Origin: an uncultured Lachnospiraceae bacterium
Lineage (GTDB): Bacteria > Bacillota > Clostridia > Lachnospirales > Lachnospiraceae
Length of the DNA: 64,000 nucleotides
NCBI GenBank assembly: GCA_949132985.1
Contig: CASCGD010000002.1
Span: 18,269-82,268, forward strand
Reading direction: 5' to 3'
The notes beneath the pieces are model-generated. The model worked only from the letters and a program-made list of their open reading frames with translations, was not told the DNA's origin and did no database searches. Positions 55,132-64,000 of this stretch are shown here, in pieces. Positions within the stretch are counted from its first letter, which is position 1, and each line of letters starts with the position of its first letter. The translations under genes and the position numbers were made by a program.

Positions 55132-55878
55132 TTAACACCCGATACTCATACCGCCGTCCACCGCGATCACCTGCCCCGTCACAAAGCGCGCCGCATCCGA
55201 AGCCAGAAACGCCACCACATCCGCGACCTCCTCCGGCTCGCCGACCCGCCCGAAGGGAATCATGCCTGTCATCGCCTCTTTTGCCTGATCGGTCATGGAC
55301 GCGATCATCTCCGTCGCCACGAATCCCGGTGCCACCGCGTTCACCGTGATCTGACGGGAGGCAAGCTCTCTCGCGACACTCCTTGTCAGGCCGATAACCC
55401 CCGCCTTGCTGGCCGCGTAGTTCGTCTGCCCAGCATTTCCAAGCAGCCCCGACACGGAGGAAATATTGATGATGCGCCCGCCCTTTTGCTTTAAAAACTG
55501 TCTGGACGCATGGCGGATCGTGTTGAAGGCGCCCTTTAAGTTCGTCGCCAGCACCGCGTCAAAATCCTCCTCGCTCATCCGCATAAGCAGGCCGTCCCGG
55601 GTAATGCCGGCATTGTTCACGAGAATGTCCAGATGCCCGTAAGTCTTTACGATCTGTGTGAGCAACGCCCCGCACGCCTCAAAATCACTGACGTCGCATC
55701 CCAGCACCGCGCCATCGCCGCCTGCCGCCTGAATCTCTGAGAGCACCGCCTTTGCGCGCTCCTTGGAACCGTTATAATTTACGATGACAAAAGCACCCTT
55801 TGCGGCAAGCTTTTTTGCAACCGCCGCACCGATGCCCCGGGAAGCCCCTGTCACAAGCGCAATCTTATTCGCCAACAT
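55132..55878 (-). CDS. fabG: 3-oxoacyl-ACP reductase
   Basis: 248 residues from ATG 55878. NAD(P) motif TGASRGIG, NNAG, catalytic Ser (INISSVSG), Y154 and K158 (YAASKAG). Reduces ketoacyl-ACP. A longer frame upstream is fabD overlap; the chosen start overlaps fabD by 14 bases. Confidence 0.96.
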   Translation of the reverse strand: MLANKIALVTGASRGIGAAVAKKLAAKGAFVIVNYNGSKERAKAVLSEIQAAGGDGAVLGCDVSDFEACGALLTQIVKTYGHLDILVNNAGITRDGLLMRMSEEDFDAVLATNLKGAFNTIRHASRQFLKQKGGRIINISSVSGLLGNAGQTNYAASKAGVIGLTRSVARELASRQITVNAVAPGFVATEMIASMTDQAKEAMTGMIPFGRVGEPEEVADVVAFLASDAARFVTGQVIAVDGGMSIGC

Positions 55879-56779
55879 ATGCCTTGAAATCCTCCAGTTT
55901 ATCGATATTCGCACACTTGATTCCGCGGTCGATCTTGCGCAGGAAACCGGAGAGTGTCCTGCCCGGCCCGATCTCCACGAACTCGTCCGCTCCGTCTGCA
56001 ATGAGCCGCTCCACGGTCTGCTGCCAGCACACCGGATGACATACCTGCAGCGCCAGCAGTGACCGGATCTTCTCCGGCTCCGTCACGTAATCCGCAGTCA
56101 CGTTGGAGAGATAATCGATCTTCGGCTCTGAAATTTTTACTTTTCCCAGCGCCACGGTAAGCCTCTGGCCCGCATCCTGCAAAAGCGGCGAGTGGAACGG
56201 CCCGCTGACCTTCAGCGGAAGCACGCGCTTTGCCCCGGCCTCCTTGCAGCCCGCCGACGCACGGTCAACAGCCCGCGCCTCACCGGTAATAACGATCTGT
56301 CCGGGACAGTTGTAATTTGCCACATACACCTGCCCATAGCCCATCTGGCACACCTCCTCGACCGTCTGTGCGTCAAGACCCAGCACTGCCGCCATTGCGC
56401 CTCCGGTGGGCACTGCATTCTGCATGTATTTTCCGCGCTTCCTGATCAGGGCGAAGGCGTCCTGCTGTTCCATGACCTCCGCCGCAAGGATCGCGCCGTA
56501 CTCCCCAAGGCTTAAACCCGCCGCCGCATCCGCGGTGACACCTGCCTCCTGCAAAACCGCAAGGATCGCCGCCTCCACGGTCAGCATCCCGATCTGCGTG
56601 TACTCGGTTTTGCCGATCTTATCCTCCTCCTCAAAGCAGAGCTTCGCCACATCCAGCTTCGCCGCCTCGCTGGCCAGCTCAAAGACCTCCTTTGCCACCG
56701 GGAAGGACTCGTAAAAATCCTTTCCCATTCCAATGTACTGTGACCCCTGTCCGGGGAACATGAATACTCTTTTACCCAT
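55865..56779 (-). CDS. fabD: Malonyl-CoA:ACP transacylase
   Basis: 304 residues from ATG 56779 (AGGAG 7 bases upstream). FPGQGSQY, active-site S90 in GLSLGEYGA, H196 in GPFHSPLL. Loads malonyl onto ACP. Confidence 0.96.
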   Translation of the reverse strand: MGKRVFMFPGQGSQYIGMGKDFYESFPVAKEVFELASEAAKLDVAKLCFEEEDKIGKTEYTQIGMLTVEAAILAVLQEAGVTADAAAGLSLGEYGAILAAEVMEQQDAFALIRKRGKYMQNAVPTGGAMAAVLGLDAQTVEEVCQMGYGQVYVANYNCPGQIVITGEARAVDRASAGCKEAGAKRVLPLKVSGPFHSPLLQDAGQRLTVALGKVKISEPKIDYLSNVTADYVTEPEKIRSLLALQVCHPVCWQQTVERLIADGADEFVEIGPGRTLSGFLRKIDRGIKCANIDKLEDFKAYVGE

Positions 56780-56887
56780 AAGATACTCCTGTTCTGCAAC
56801 AGATTCGTTACCATAACAGTTCTGCCAAAGGCTCACTGTTACCGGATACCCGCACTGTTACCCTCTTCGAAACCCTCCCTGCTGCCG

Positions 56888-57817
56888 TCACCTTGCGGAC
56901 GAAAACAGCTGCTTTGCTCCCGACACAATCTCCTCGATAATTTCGGCGCAGGTTTTTTCCTCTTTTACAAGTCCGGCGATCTGGCCCGCCATTACGCTTC
57001 CATATACCACGTCGCCCTCCACCACTGCCTTGCGCAGTGCGCCAAGGGTCAGCCGCTCCAGCTCATCCAGCCCCGCACCCTCCTTTTCCATGCGCAGATA
57101 CTCCCGCGTCATTTTGTTGCGGAGCACACGGATGGGATGCCCGTTGGCAAGTCCCGTCACCTCGGAATCTATGTCCTTTGCGCGTATGATCTTTTCCTTA
57201 TATTTTTCATGTACGATACATTCCTTCGATGCCACAAAGCGCGTGCCGATCTGCACGCCGCTGGCGCCCAGCATCAGCGCCGCCGCAAATCCTCTCGCAT
57301 CCGCGATACCGCCTGCCGCGATGACCGGAATGTGAACCATATCCACAACCTGAGGCACCAGCGTCATGGTTGTCGCCGCCCCGATATGTCCGCCGGACTC
57401 GGTTCCCTCGGCAATCACCGCATCCGCACCGGCCTTTTCCATCATCCGCGCCAGCGCGACGCTCGCCACCACCGGTATCACCTTTGCGCCGGCTTCCTTC
57501 CAGCGCGCCATGTACCTTCCGGGGTTGCCCGCTCCGGTGGTAATCACGGGAATCTGTTCTTCCGCCAAAAGCTCGGCGATCTCGTCCGCCTGCGGATTCA
57601 TGAGCATCAGATTTACACCGAAGGGACGGTCCGTATGCGCCTTCATCTGCCGGATCTGTTCCGCGACCCAGTCTGTATCCGCGCCGCCTACTCCGATGAT
57701 GCCGAGTCCTCCGGCATTGGATACGGCACTTGAGAGCTCCCAGGTCGCCACCCAGGCCATACCGCCCTGGATGACGGGATAGCGGATGCCCAGCAATTCG
57801 TTTATCAGCCCTGTCAT
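56888..57817 (-). CDS. fabK: Enoyl-ACP reductase II (flavoprotein)
   Basis: 309 residues from ATG 57817, one base after the acpP stop. NPD/FabK family: YPVIQGGMAWVA, VITTGAGNP, AEGTESGGHIGA, IPVIAAGGIADARG, GVQIGTRFVAS. FMN-dependent, triclosan-resistant alternative to FabI. No fabI or fabL is seen nearby. Confidence 0.95.
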   Translation of the reverse strand: MTGLINELLGIRYPVIQGGMAWVATWELSSAVSNAGGLGIIGVGGADTDWVAEQIRQMKAHTDRPFGVNLMLMNPQADEIAELLAEEQIPVITTGAGNPGRYMARWKEAGAKVIPVVASVALARMMEKAGADAVIAEGTESGGHIGAATTMTLVPQVVDMVHIPVIAAGGIADARGFAAALMLGASGVQIGTRFVASKECIVHEKYKEKIIRAKDIDSEVTGLANGHPIRVLRNKMTREYLRMEKEGAGLDELERLTLGALRKAVVEGDVVYGSVMAGQIAGLVKEEKTCAEIIEEIVSGAKQLFSSAR

Positions 57818-57818
57818 C

Positions 57819-58052
57819 TTAATCTTCCACACCTTTATTCTTTAAGTAATCCATCACGTCTCCAACCGTATGCAGCTGCTCCAGATCATCGGAGGGAATC
57901 TCTACTCCGAACTCCTCCTCCATCGCCATGATCATTTCAAATAAATCCAGAGAATCCGCATTCAAATCGTCCTTGAAATTTGACTCGGCAGACACGTCTC
58001 CTGCCTCGATTCCCAACTGCTCCGCAATAATTACCTGTAATTTCTCTAACAT
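57819..58052 (-). CDS. acpP: Acyl carrier protein
   Basis: 77 residues, acidic, four-helix ACP. Phosphopantetheine site S34 in LNADSLDLFEM. First gene of the operon. Confidence 0.97.
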   Translation of the reverse strand: MLEKLQVIIAEQLGIEAGDVSAESNFKDDLNADSLDLFEMIMAMEEEFGVEIPSDDLEQLHTVGDVMDYLKNKGVED

Positions 58053-58088
58053 GATTTTTTCCTCACTTTCCTTATTTTCTGTTTATAG

Positions 58089-58133
58089 TTTGATCGTCAA
58101 GTATTTTGATTATCAAATCATTTGATTGCCAAA
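58089..58133. promoter_or_regulatory. Three tandem FabT-like boxes before acpP
   Basis: TTTGATCGTCAA (58089-58100), TTTGATTATCAAA (58105-58117) and TTTGATTGCCAAA (58121-58133), at 16-base steps. The middle one matches the streptococcal FabT palindrome TTTGATTATCAAA exactly. They start at the predicted transcription start and would block it. Confidence 0.88.
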
Positions 58134-58142
58134 CTATCGCAT

Positions 58143-58171
58143 AGTATAGTGCTGGTGGAAGGATTTGTCAA
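58143..58171 (-). promoter_or_regulatory. Promoter of the fatty acid synthesis operon
   Basis: On the minus strand TTGACA (58166-58171), 17 bases, TATACT (58143-58148), just upstream of the FabT boxes. Confidence 0.85.
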
Positions 58172-58265
58172 CAGATTTTTTATAAATTTTCATAGATGGA
58201 AATCAGAAAATAACCTGTAAAGTTCTGCGATACCGGCCGGTGGATATTCCTGAGTATGTTATTGA

Positions 58266-58544
58266 CTAAGAATGAGAATTAGGATGAGAATAGAAATCGC
58301 CATGACGGGAACATTTCACAAGCATCAGAAAGGTGTTAAGCCCCTCGTACCCCTCATAAGCCACCATTCCATAACAGTCTCCACCGCTTCCGGGAATACT
58401 TAAAAATACCATCTCCTCCGCCTCTTTGTCACGTGTTCCGATCAGATCCATGTCCCCGAATTTCTCCCATGGCTTCTTTTCCTTAATATGTGTCGCAGCT
58501 TCATACAAAGCTCCCCATTGCTCCGATGTCGCCTCTTTTCTCAT
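58266..58544 (-). pseudogene. Truncated uncharacterised protein (N-terminal part only)
   Basis: 92 codons from ATG 58544 (GGAG 6 bases upstream). WGALYEAATHIKEKKPWEKFGDMDLIG and GDCYGMVAYEGYEGLNTFLML resemble the start of a clostridial family of about 250 residues (DUF6930/DUF7309-like, from memory). After VKC the sequence turns to low complexity (YSHPNSHS) and stops, suggesting deletion of the rest. The DNA from 58584 to 58756 contains a weak plus-strand remnant (SLRSLRDAYGVSSLYEELRR) but no intact gene. Confidence 0.5.
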
Positions 58545-58756
58545 CCTGTTCTCCGTTCCGCCGCCTTTGCATGCAGCCTTCATGCCTTTTGATTTCTATT
58601 GCATACCTGCCGACGCTCCTATGCAATGCTGCTTTTCTTTTTCAGCTGCTTCATCGAATATTTTTCCGCTGCAACGACACCGGACGGGAAAGCTTTTCCC
58701 TGCGCTCCCTGCGGGACGCATATGGTGTCAGCAGCTTGTATGAAGAGCTGCGCCGT

Positions 58757-59641
58757 TCATCCGGAAGAGCTAAAAGTGCAATCTTCCAGCAGCCGCTCAA
58801 TGGCGTACGCTACGCCCGCCTCCTGATTCGACTTTGTCACGTACTTTGCCATCTCCTTTACCTCGGGCATGGCGTTCTCCATCGCAACCGTCGCCCCGAA
58901 ATCCATCGAGAGCATGGAAGCGTCGTTCGTGCTGTCGCCAAATACCATCACCTCGTCCATCCCATAACCGAGGGATTCGATGTAAGCCTTTAAAACCGGC
59001 CCTTTCTGCGCCCGGACATCGGTAATCTCCAGATTCGTCTCAAAGGAAGCCGCCACCGCAATCCTCCTGTCTTTGGAGAGCACCGCGCTTAATCGCTTCA
59101 GCATCACAACATCGCAGGAGAAGAGAAAAATTTTGTAGACGACAGGGTTCGCGTTTTTTAACTCCTCAAAGCTCGCACTCGCCCTTGTATTCTGACTCAT
59201 GCGCAAAAACAGCGGATCCGCCCGGATCTCCTCCTCCGACATATCTACATGAAAATTCTGCGCCTGCAAAATGAGGCTTCGTTCCACCTCCTGTGGCGTT
59301 CCGATCCGGTAATCATAAGTATCCGTGGAGAAAACAACGGATACCGGCCATTTCTCAAGCTCTCCGCAAATTTCCTCACAAACCCCCATATCCATCGTGA
59401 CCCTGCTTACAAGCCTCCGCCGTTCATCCCGCACCTCCGCGCCGCTTGCAAGAACAAAATCACAGGTAATATCAAAGCCCTCGAGCTGTTCCATTGTCTG
59501 TGTAAAGTTTCGTCCTGTTACAACGATAAAACGAATTCCCCTCTCCTGTGCGCTCCTGATGGCCTCCACCGTCCGCTGATCCAGCGCATGCCCGTCATTT
59601 AACAGCGTACCGTCCAGATCACTCGCAATCACCTTTATCAT
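58757..59641 (-). CDS. Cof-type HAD hydrolase
   Basis: 294 residues from ATG 59641 (AAGGAGGAAAAG upstream). HAD motif I ASDLDGTLL, motif II VTGRN, Lys in the C2 cap region, motif IV VFGDSTNDASML. Dephosphorylates sugar phosphates or cofactors in the cytosol. It is the last gene after the GH1 gene, so a sugar phosphate substrate is plausible. Confidence 0.9.
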   Translation of the reverse strand: MIKVIASDLDGTLLNDGHALDQRTVEAIRSAQERGIRFIVVTGRNFTQTMEQLEGFDITCDFVLASGAEVRDERRRLVSRVTMDMGVCEEICGELEKWPVSVVFSTDTYDYRIGTPQEVERSLILQAQNFHVDMSEEEIRADPLFLRMSQNTRASASFEELKNANPVVYKIFLFSCDVVMLKRLSAVLSKDRRIAVAASFETNLEITDVRAQKGPVLKAYIESLGYGMDEVMVFGDSTNDASMLSMDFGATVAMENAMPEVKEMAKYVTKSNQEAGVAYAIERLLEDCTFSSSG

Positions 59642-59669
59642 CTTTTCCTCCTTGTGTGATGGCGCCCGC

Positions 59670-59704
59670 GAAAGAGGCTGCCGCAATCTGCGGCAACCTC
59701 TTTC
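59670..59704 (-). terminator. Hairpin between GH1 and the HAD gene
   Basis: GAAAGAGGCTGCCGC pairs with GCGGCAACCTCTTTC. Stem of 15 bp with a 5-base loop, no U-tract; a partial terminator or processing site. Confidence 0.6.
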
Positions 59705-59712
59705 CGTCTCCT

Positions 59713-61346
<1,634 letters not shown>

Positions 61347-61389
61347 TATGAAGCCGCGCGTACTTCGATTGGCGCAGAAAGTGAACCAG

Positions 61390-61421
61390 CCGCCGGGAAT
61401 TGCCGGTTTGCCGGCGGCGCG
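61390..61421. terminator. GC-rich hairpin after the DUF4038 gene
   Basis: CCGCCGG and CCGGCGG arms around a 14-base loop with an inner GCCGG, 9 bases past the stop. No U-tract. Confidence 0.45.
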
Positions 61422-61429
61422 GCACGTAT

Positions 61430-62686
61430 TTACCTCTTTCTCGCCACGATCAGCGCATCCTCCTCAAAGGGATGCATCCCGACCACGGTCTTTCCCTCTT
61501 TGATCTCCACATCCACGTAAGCCGCGAAGCGCTCCGCCAGGCCCAGTGCCCGGATATCCCAGCCGCTTAAATCCGAAGCCAGCCGCACCTTCGTATTCGA
61601 CGGCACATACACCAGAAGCAGATGTTCCCCGGCCTGCCCCACACGGATATCCCCTGTGCCGTTTTCGAGAAGCTCCTGCTTTGGTACAAGCGCATATGCG
61701 TTCAGCTCTTCCAAAAGCATTTTCAGATACCCGTAATCCCATGCGCCCGGAAACGCCATGGCCTCCTCCCAGGACTTTGGCATGTCAAAGCCCTCGCCCA
61801 GCAGCGTGTGGAAGCCCTTCTTCACCTTGTGCCAGCTGTAGATACCCGCCGCGCCGTAGGTAATGCCAGCGCAGGCGCCGGACAAAACGCTCACCCAGGC
61901 CGCGCGGCGCACATCCCGGCGCGCCCAGCGCCCGTACATATTCCCCGAATAGCCCATCTGCTCATAGCAGGGCTCGGAGTTGATGAGCGGCTTCCCGGGA
62001 TATTTCTCCTGCATCGTCTCGCTGAGCGCATAGGGCATGGAGAGATCCTTCGCATTGTGTCCGCTCTGGTAAAAGCACAAATCCAGCATTGTGTACAGCT
62101 CTTTTGGGATCTCCGAATAGCGTCCCTTGATGTGGGTCGTAAACAGGCAGTCTGGTGCAAACTCCCTTAAAATTTGCCCCACGTGCACATAATAGCGTGT
62201 CGTCTCCTCCTCCGGAAAATCCGTATCGCCGCTGATGATATAGAGCGGCTCCAGATCGGTGAACGTCTCATGCACCTTTCTCACGTAATTTTCCAGACAG
62301 TCAAACGGTAAAATCCCGCCCGGAAACATCTTGGATGCCCAGGTACCAGGCACATAGTTGCTCCACAAAACAACAAGCGCCAACTCAAAGCCCTCCCGCT
62401 TCGCCGTCTCGCACATGTTTCTCGCATGGGCAAAATAAGCGTCGTTCAGGCGGTGCGGATCGTTTTCCACAAACGGCTTATAATCCAGATCTGTCACGGA
62501 CGCGTCCCACTGGGGAAGAATGTTGATCTGGATCGTGTTAAAACCCTGCGCCTTCCGCTTGTACAGATAAAAATCCCACTCCTCGTCGGTGATGTTCGTA
62601 AACGCCGACCAGCATGTGTCCGCCAGATAAAAGAACGGCGCTCCATCCTTTAAAATATTTTTTTTATTGTCCGAAATCTGCAGCAT
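61430..62686 (-). CDS. DUF4038 glycoside hydrolase-like protein
   Basis: 418 residues from ATG 62686 (GGAGG 6 bases upstream). (beta/alpha)8 barrel: PFFYLADTCWSAF, GFNTIQINILPQWD, YIISGDTDFP, PLINSEPCYE (candidate nucleophile Glu), then a C-terminal beta domain. Related to the GH140 apiosidase-like group. No signal peptide, so cytosolic. It overlaps the paralog upstream by 23 bases. Confidence 0.83.
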   Translation of the reverse strand: MLQISDNKKNILKDGAPFFYLADTCWSAFTNITDEEWDFYLYKRKAQGFNTIQINILPQWDASVTDLDYKPFVENDPHRLNDAYFAHARNMCETAKREGFELALVVLWSNYVPGTWASKMFPGGILPFDCLENYVRKVHETFTDLEPLYIISGDTDFPEEETTRYYVHVGQILREFAPDCLFTTHIKGRYSEIPKELYTMLDLCFYQSGHNAKDLSMPYALSETMQEKYPGKPLINSEPCYEQMGYSGNMYGRWARRDVRRAAWVSVLSGACAGITYGAAGIYSWHKVKKGFHTLLGEGFDMPKSWEEAMAFPGAWDYGYLKMLLEELNAYALVPKQELLENGTGDIRVGQAGEHLLLVYVPSNTKVRLASDLSGWDIRALGLAERFAAYVDVEIKEGKTVVGMHPFEEDALIVARKR

Positions 62687-64000
62687 TGCTTTCCTCCTCT
62701 TTGTCATGTTTTTGACATTCCGGTGTCCCCAAAGGGTGCTTCCTCCTGATAACCAGACACCAGTCGTTTTGATCCGGCTTCGCCGGAAGCTTCCACGTAT
62801 CGCCAAAAACCTCAAACTCCTGCGCATCCTTCCCATATTCACCGCTTCGGGGATTAAACCACCGCATCACATAGGTGCCCGCACAAAAACCGTGAAGCTC
62901 GCCGCTTTTTCGCGTAGACGCAGGGTAATAGAGCACGAAACGCCCACGGTCCTTTGTCACCGTGACAAGCGGCAGCTTTTTCCCAAACGGGTCTCCGAGA
63001 TCATCCGATCCGGTACGGTACGGATACAGCTCCCAAAACCTCTGCTCCTCATAAAACGTCCGAAAATATCCCATCTGCGTCCCGCCGGGGCCATCGATGG
63101 CCTGCGCCCAGGTCACGTCAAACCGGTTAAACAGGGACATGGCATTTTCCTGCCCCTTTTCCCAGACGACATCCCAGATTCCCTGAGCGCCGTAGGTATA
63201 GCCGCAGCCGCCCGCCTGTATCGTCAGATACGCCACGCGGCGCAGCATCGCATCCGTACAAAGCCGCGTGCCGTTTTCCTCCAGCGTCGAGCAGTACTCG
63301 TAAAATGCCTCGCCCTCCACAAAGGGTTTATCTCCGTGTTCTCTCAAAAATACTCTGTAGTCGTCCGCACTCACCACAAAGTCGCCGTGCCCCGCCTGAT
63401 TCAAGGTGAAATCCAGCCATTCCTCGTCCTGATAGTAGGACGCAAACGGCCGCTCGTTCGTATAATGGGCAGTCATCAGATGATGGTAGCCGTCCAGCCC
63501 GCGCATGTATAAGGCAACCTTTCGCCACTCATCCACGTAGAAGAGCCGACGCGCCTTATCGTAACCGCCCACCTCCCCCGCCAGCGTCCACACCACAGGC
63601 AACGCACCGTAGCGGGCGATGATGTAGCGCGCCAGGTTCTGGTATGTCTCCACATGATTCTCAATGGACATAAACCAGGCAAGCCCTATCGCATTGACAA
63701 TACCAAAATCCGCCAGATACTGCATCCTGCGGTCAAGCTCCCTCTGATAAAACTCCACGTTGGGAAGCCCCGGACTTTTCCAGTAATAAGCGTCGCCGCC
63801 CATCAGCGCATCGCTCCGCAGATTCGTCTGATAGACAGTATACCCCTGCTCCCGTCTCCGGTCAATCATCCCCCTGAACATGCTCTCCATTCCCGGGTGG
63901 TTCGACTCGTCCCAGCGCTCCCGGTAAGAAAACTCCCAGTGCGTGTCCCCGAGCCAGAAAAACGGCGTTCCGTCCGCATAAGTAAAATAGCGTTTGTCCG
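62664..64000 (-). CDS. DUF4038 glycoside hydrolase-like protein (5' end cut by window)
   Basis: At least 445 residues; the start lies beyond the window. The visible part begins DKRYFTYADGTPFFWLGDTHWE, the DUF4038 strand, then NVEFYQRELDRRMQYLADFGI, VVWTLAGEVGGYDKA, PFVEGEAFYEY (candidate catalytic Glu) and YGAQGIWDV, with a C-terminal beta-sandwich (VTVTKDRGRFVLYYP). The second paralog of the family in tandem with GH1. Confidence 0.85.
   Translation of the reverse strand, partial: DKRYFTYADGTPFFWLGDTHWEFSYRERWDESNHPGMESMFRGMIDRRREQGYTVYQTNLRSDALMGGDAYYWKSPGLPNVEFYQRELDRRMQYLADFGIVNAIGLAWFMSIENHVETYQNLARYIIARYGALPVVWTLAGEVGGYDKARRLFYVDEWRKVALYMRGLDGYHHLMTAHYTNERPFASYYQDEEWLDFTLNQAGHGDFVVSADDYRVFLREHGDKPFVEGEAFYEYCSTLEENGTRLCTDAMLRRVAYLTIQAGGCGYTYGAQGIWDVVWEKGQENAMSLFNRFDVTWAQAIDGPGGTQMGYFRTFYEEQRFWELYPYRTGSDDLGDPFGKKLPLVTVTKDRGRFVLYYPASTRKSGELHGFCAGTYVMRWFNPRSGEYGKDAQEFEVFGDTWKLPAKPDQNDWCLVIRRKHPLGTPECQKHDKEEESNAADFGQ

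Overview
This 64 kb window looks like chromosome from a Gram-positive, low-to-mid GC Firmicute, most likely a gut Lachnospiraceae (Clostridium cluster XIVa). The support is: strong AGGAGG-type ribosome sites; conserved clostridial blocks (rho-rpmE-DUF1385-prmC-prfA and ispF-cysS-mrnC-rlmB-sigH); a sporulation-type sigma-H; a FabK-type fatty acid synthesis operon with a FabT/MarR regulator; and many LacI, ABC-transporter and glycoside-hydrolase modules. I saw no tRNA, rRNA, CRISPR array, prophage or complete insertion sequence.

Layout. 1-5965: 3' truncated cysteine desulfurase, a small S1 protein, a flavin reductase coupled to a CBS-DHH pyrophosphatase, and a tail-anchored coiled-coil protein. 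6159-7603: sigma factor plus membrane partner. 7660-8288: decayed PTS IIA/PRD remnant. 8349-11006: polar amino acid ABC transporter. 11191-19803: a LacI-controlled operon with an NMT1/THI5-type ABC importer, a PreA-like iron-sulfur flavoprotein, a DapA-family lyase, an oxidoreductase and two TIM-barrel isomerases. No pathway I can name fits this set. 20040-25403: prfA, prmC, DUF1385, rpmE, rho. 25800-33556: GH32-like hydrolase with an RbsABC-type importer and a two-sensor LacI regulator. 33658-38641: a 48-residue small gene, a MerR regulator and a divergent 1156-residue OYE/FAD/SDR triple fusion. 39270-42030: malic enzyme, radical SAM protein, DUF4364. 42169-49277: sigH to DUF624. 49717-58052: fatty acid operon acpP-fabK-fabD-fabG-fabF-fabZ-accDA-fabH-fabT. 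58266-64000: truncated ORF, HAD phosphatase, GH1 phospho-glucosidase and two DUF4038 glycosidase-like genes, the last cut by the window edge.

Regulation can be read in several places. Three FabT-like boxes lie just downstream of the acpP promoter. A MerR-type promoter with a 19-bp spacer and central dyad precedes the OYE fusion. A LacI-type palindrome precedes the regulator of the PreA-like operon. Four TTACGTAA palindromes surround the rbsB and two-sensor lacI promoters.

The most unusual non-coding theme is short tandem repeats in the leaders of genes. The malic enzyme gene and the cdaR-like gene, about 8 kb apart, carry copies of one repeat family (about 50 bp) that includes the Shine-Dalgarno sequence. 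The GH1 gene (2 x 88 bp), prfA (2 x 94 bp) and the mrnC-rlmB gap (3 x about 40 bp) carry other tandem repeats, and the GH1 repeat shares a 24-nt block with the OYE leader. All calls come from reading the sequence; no database search was possible.
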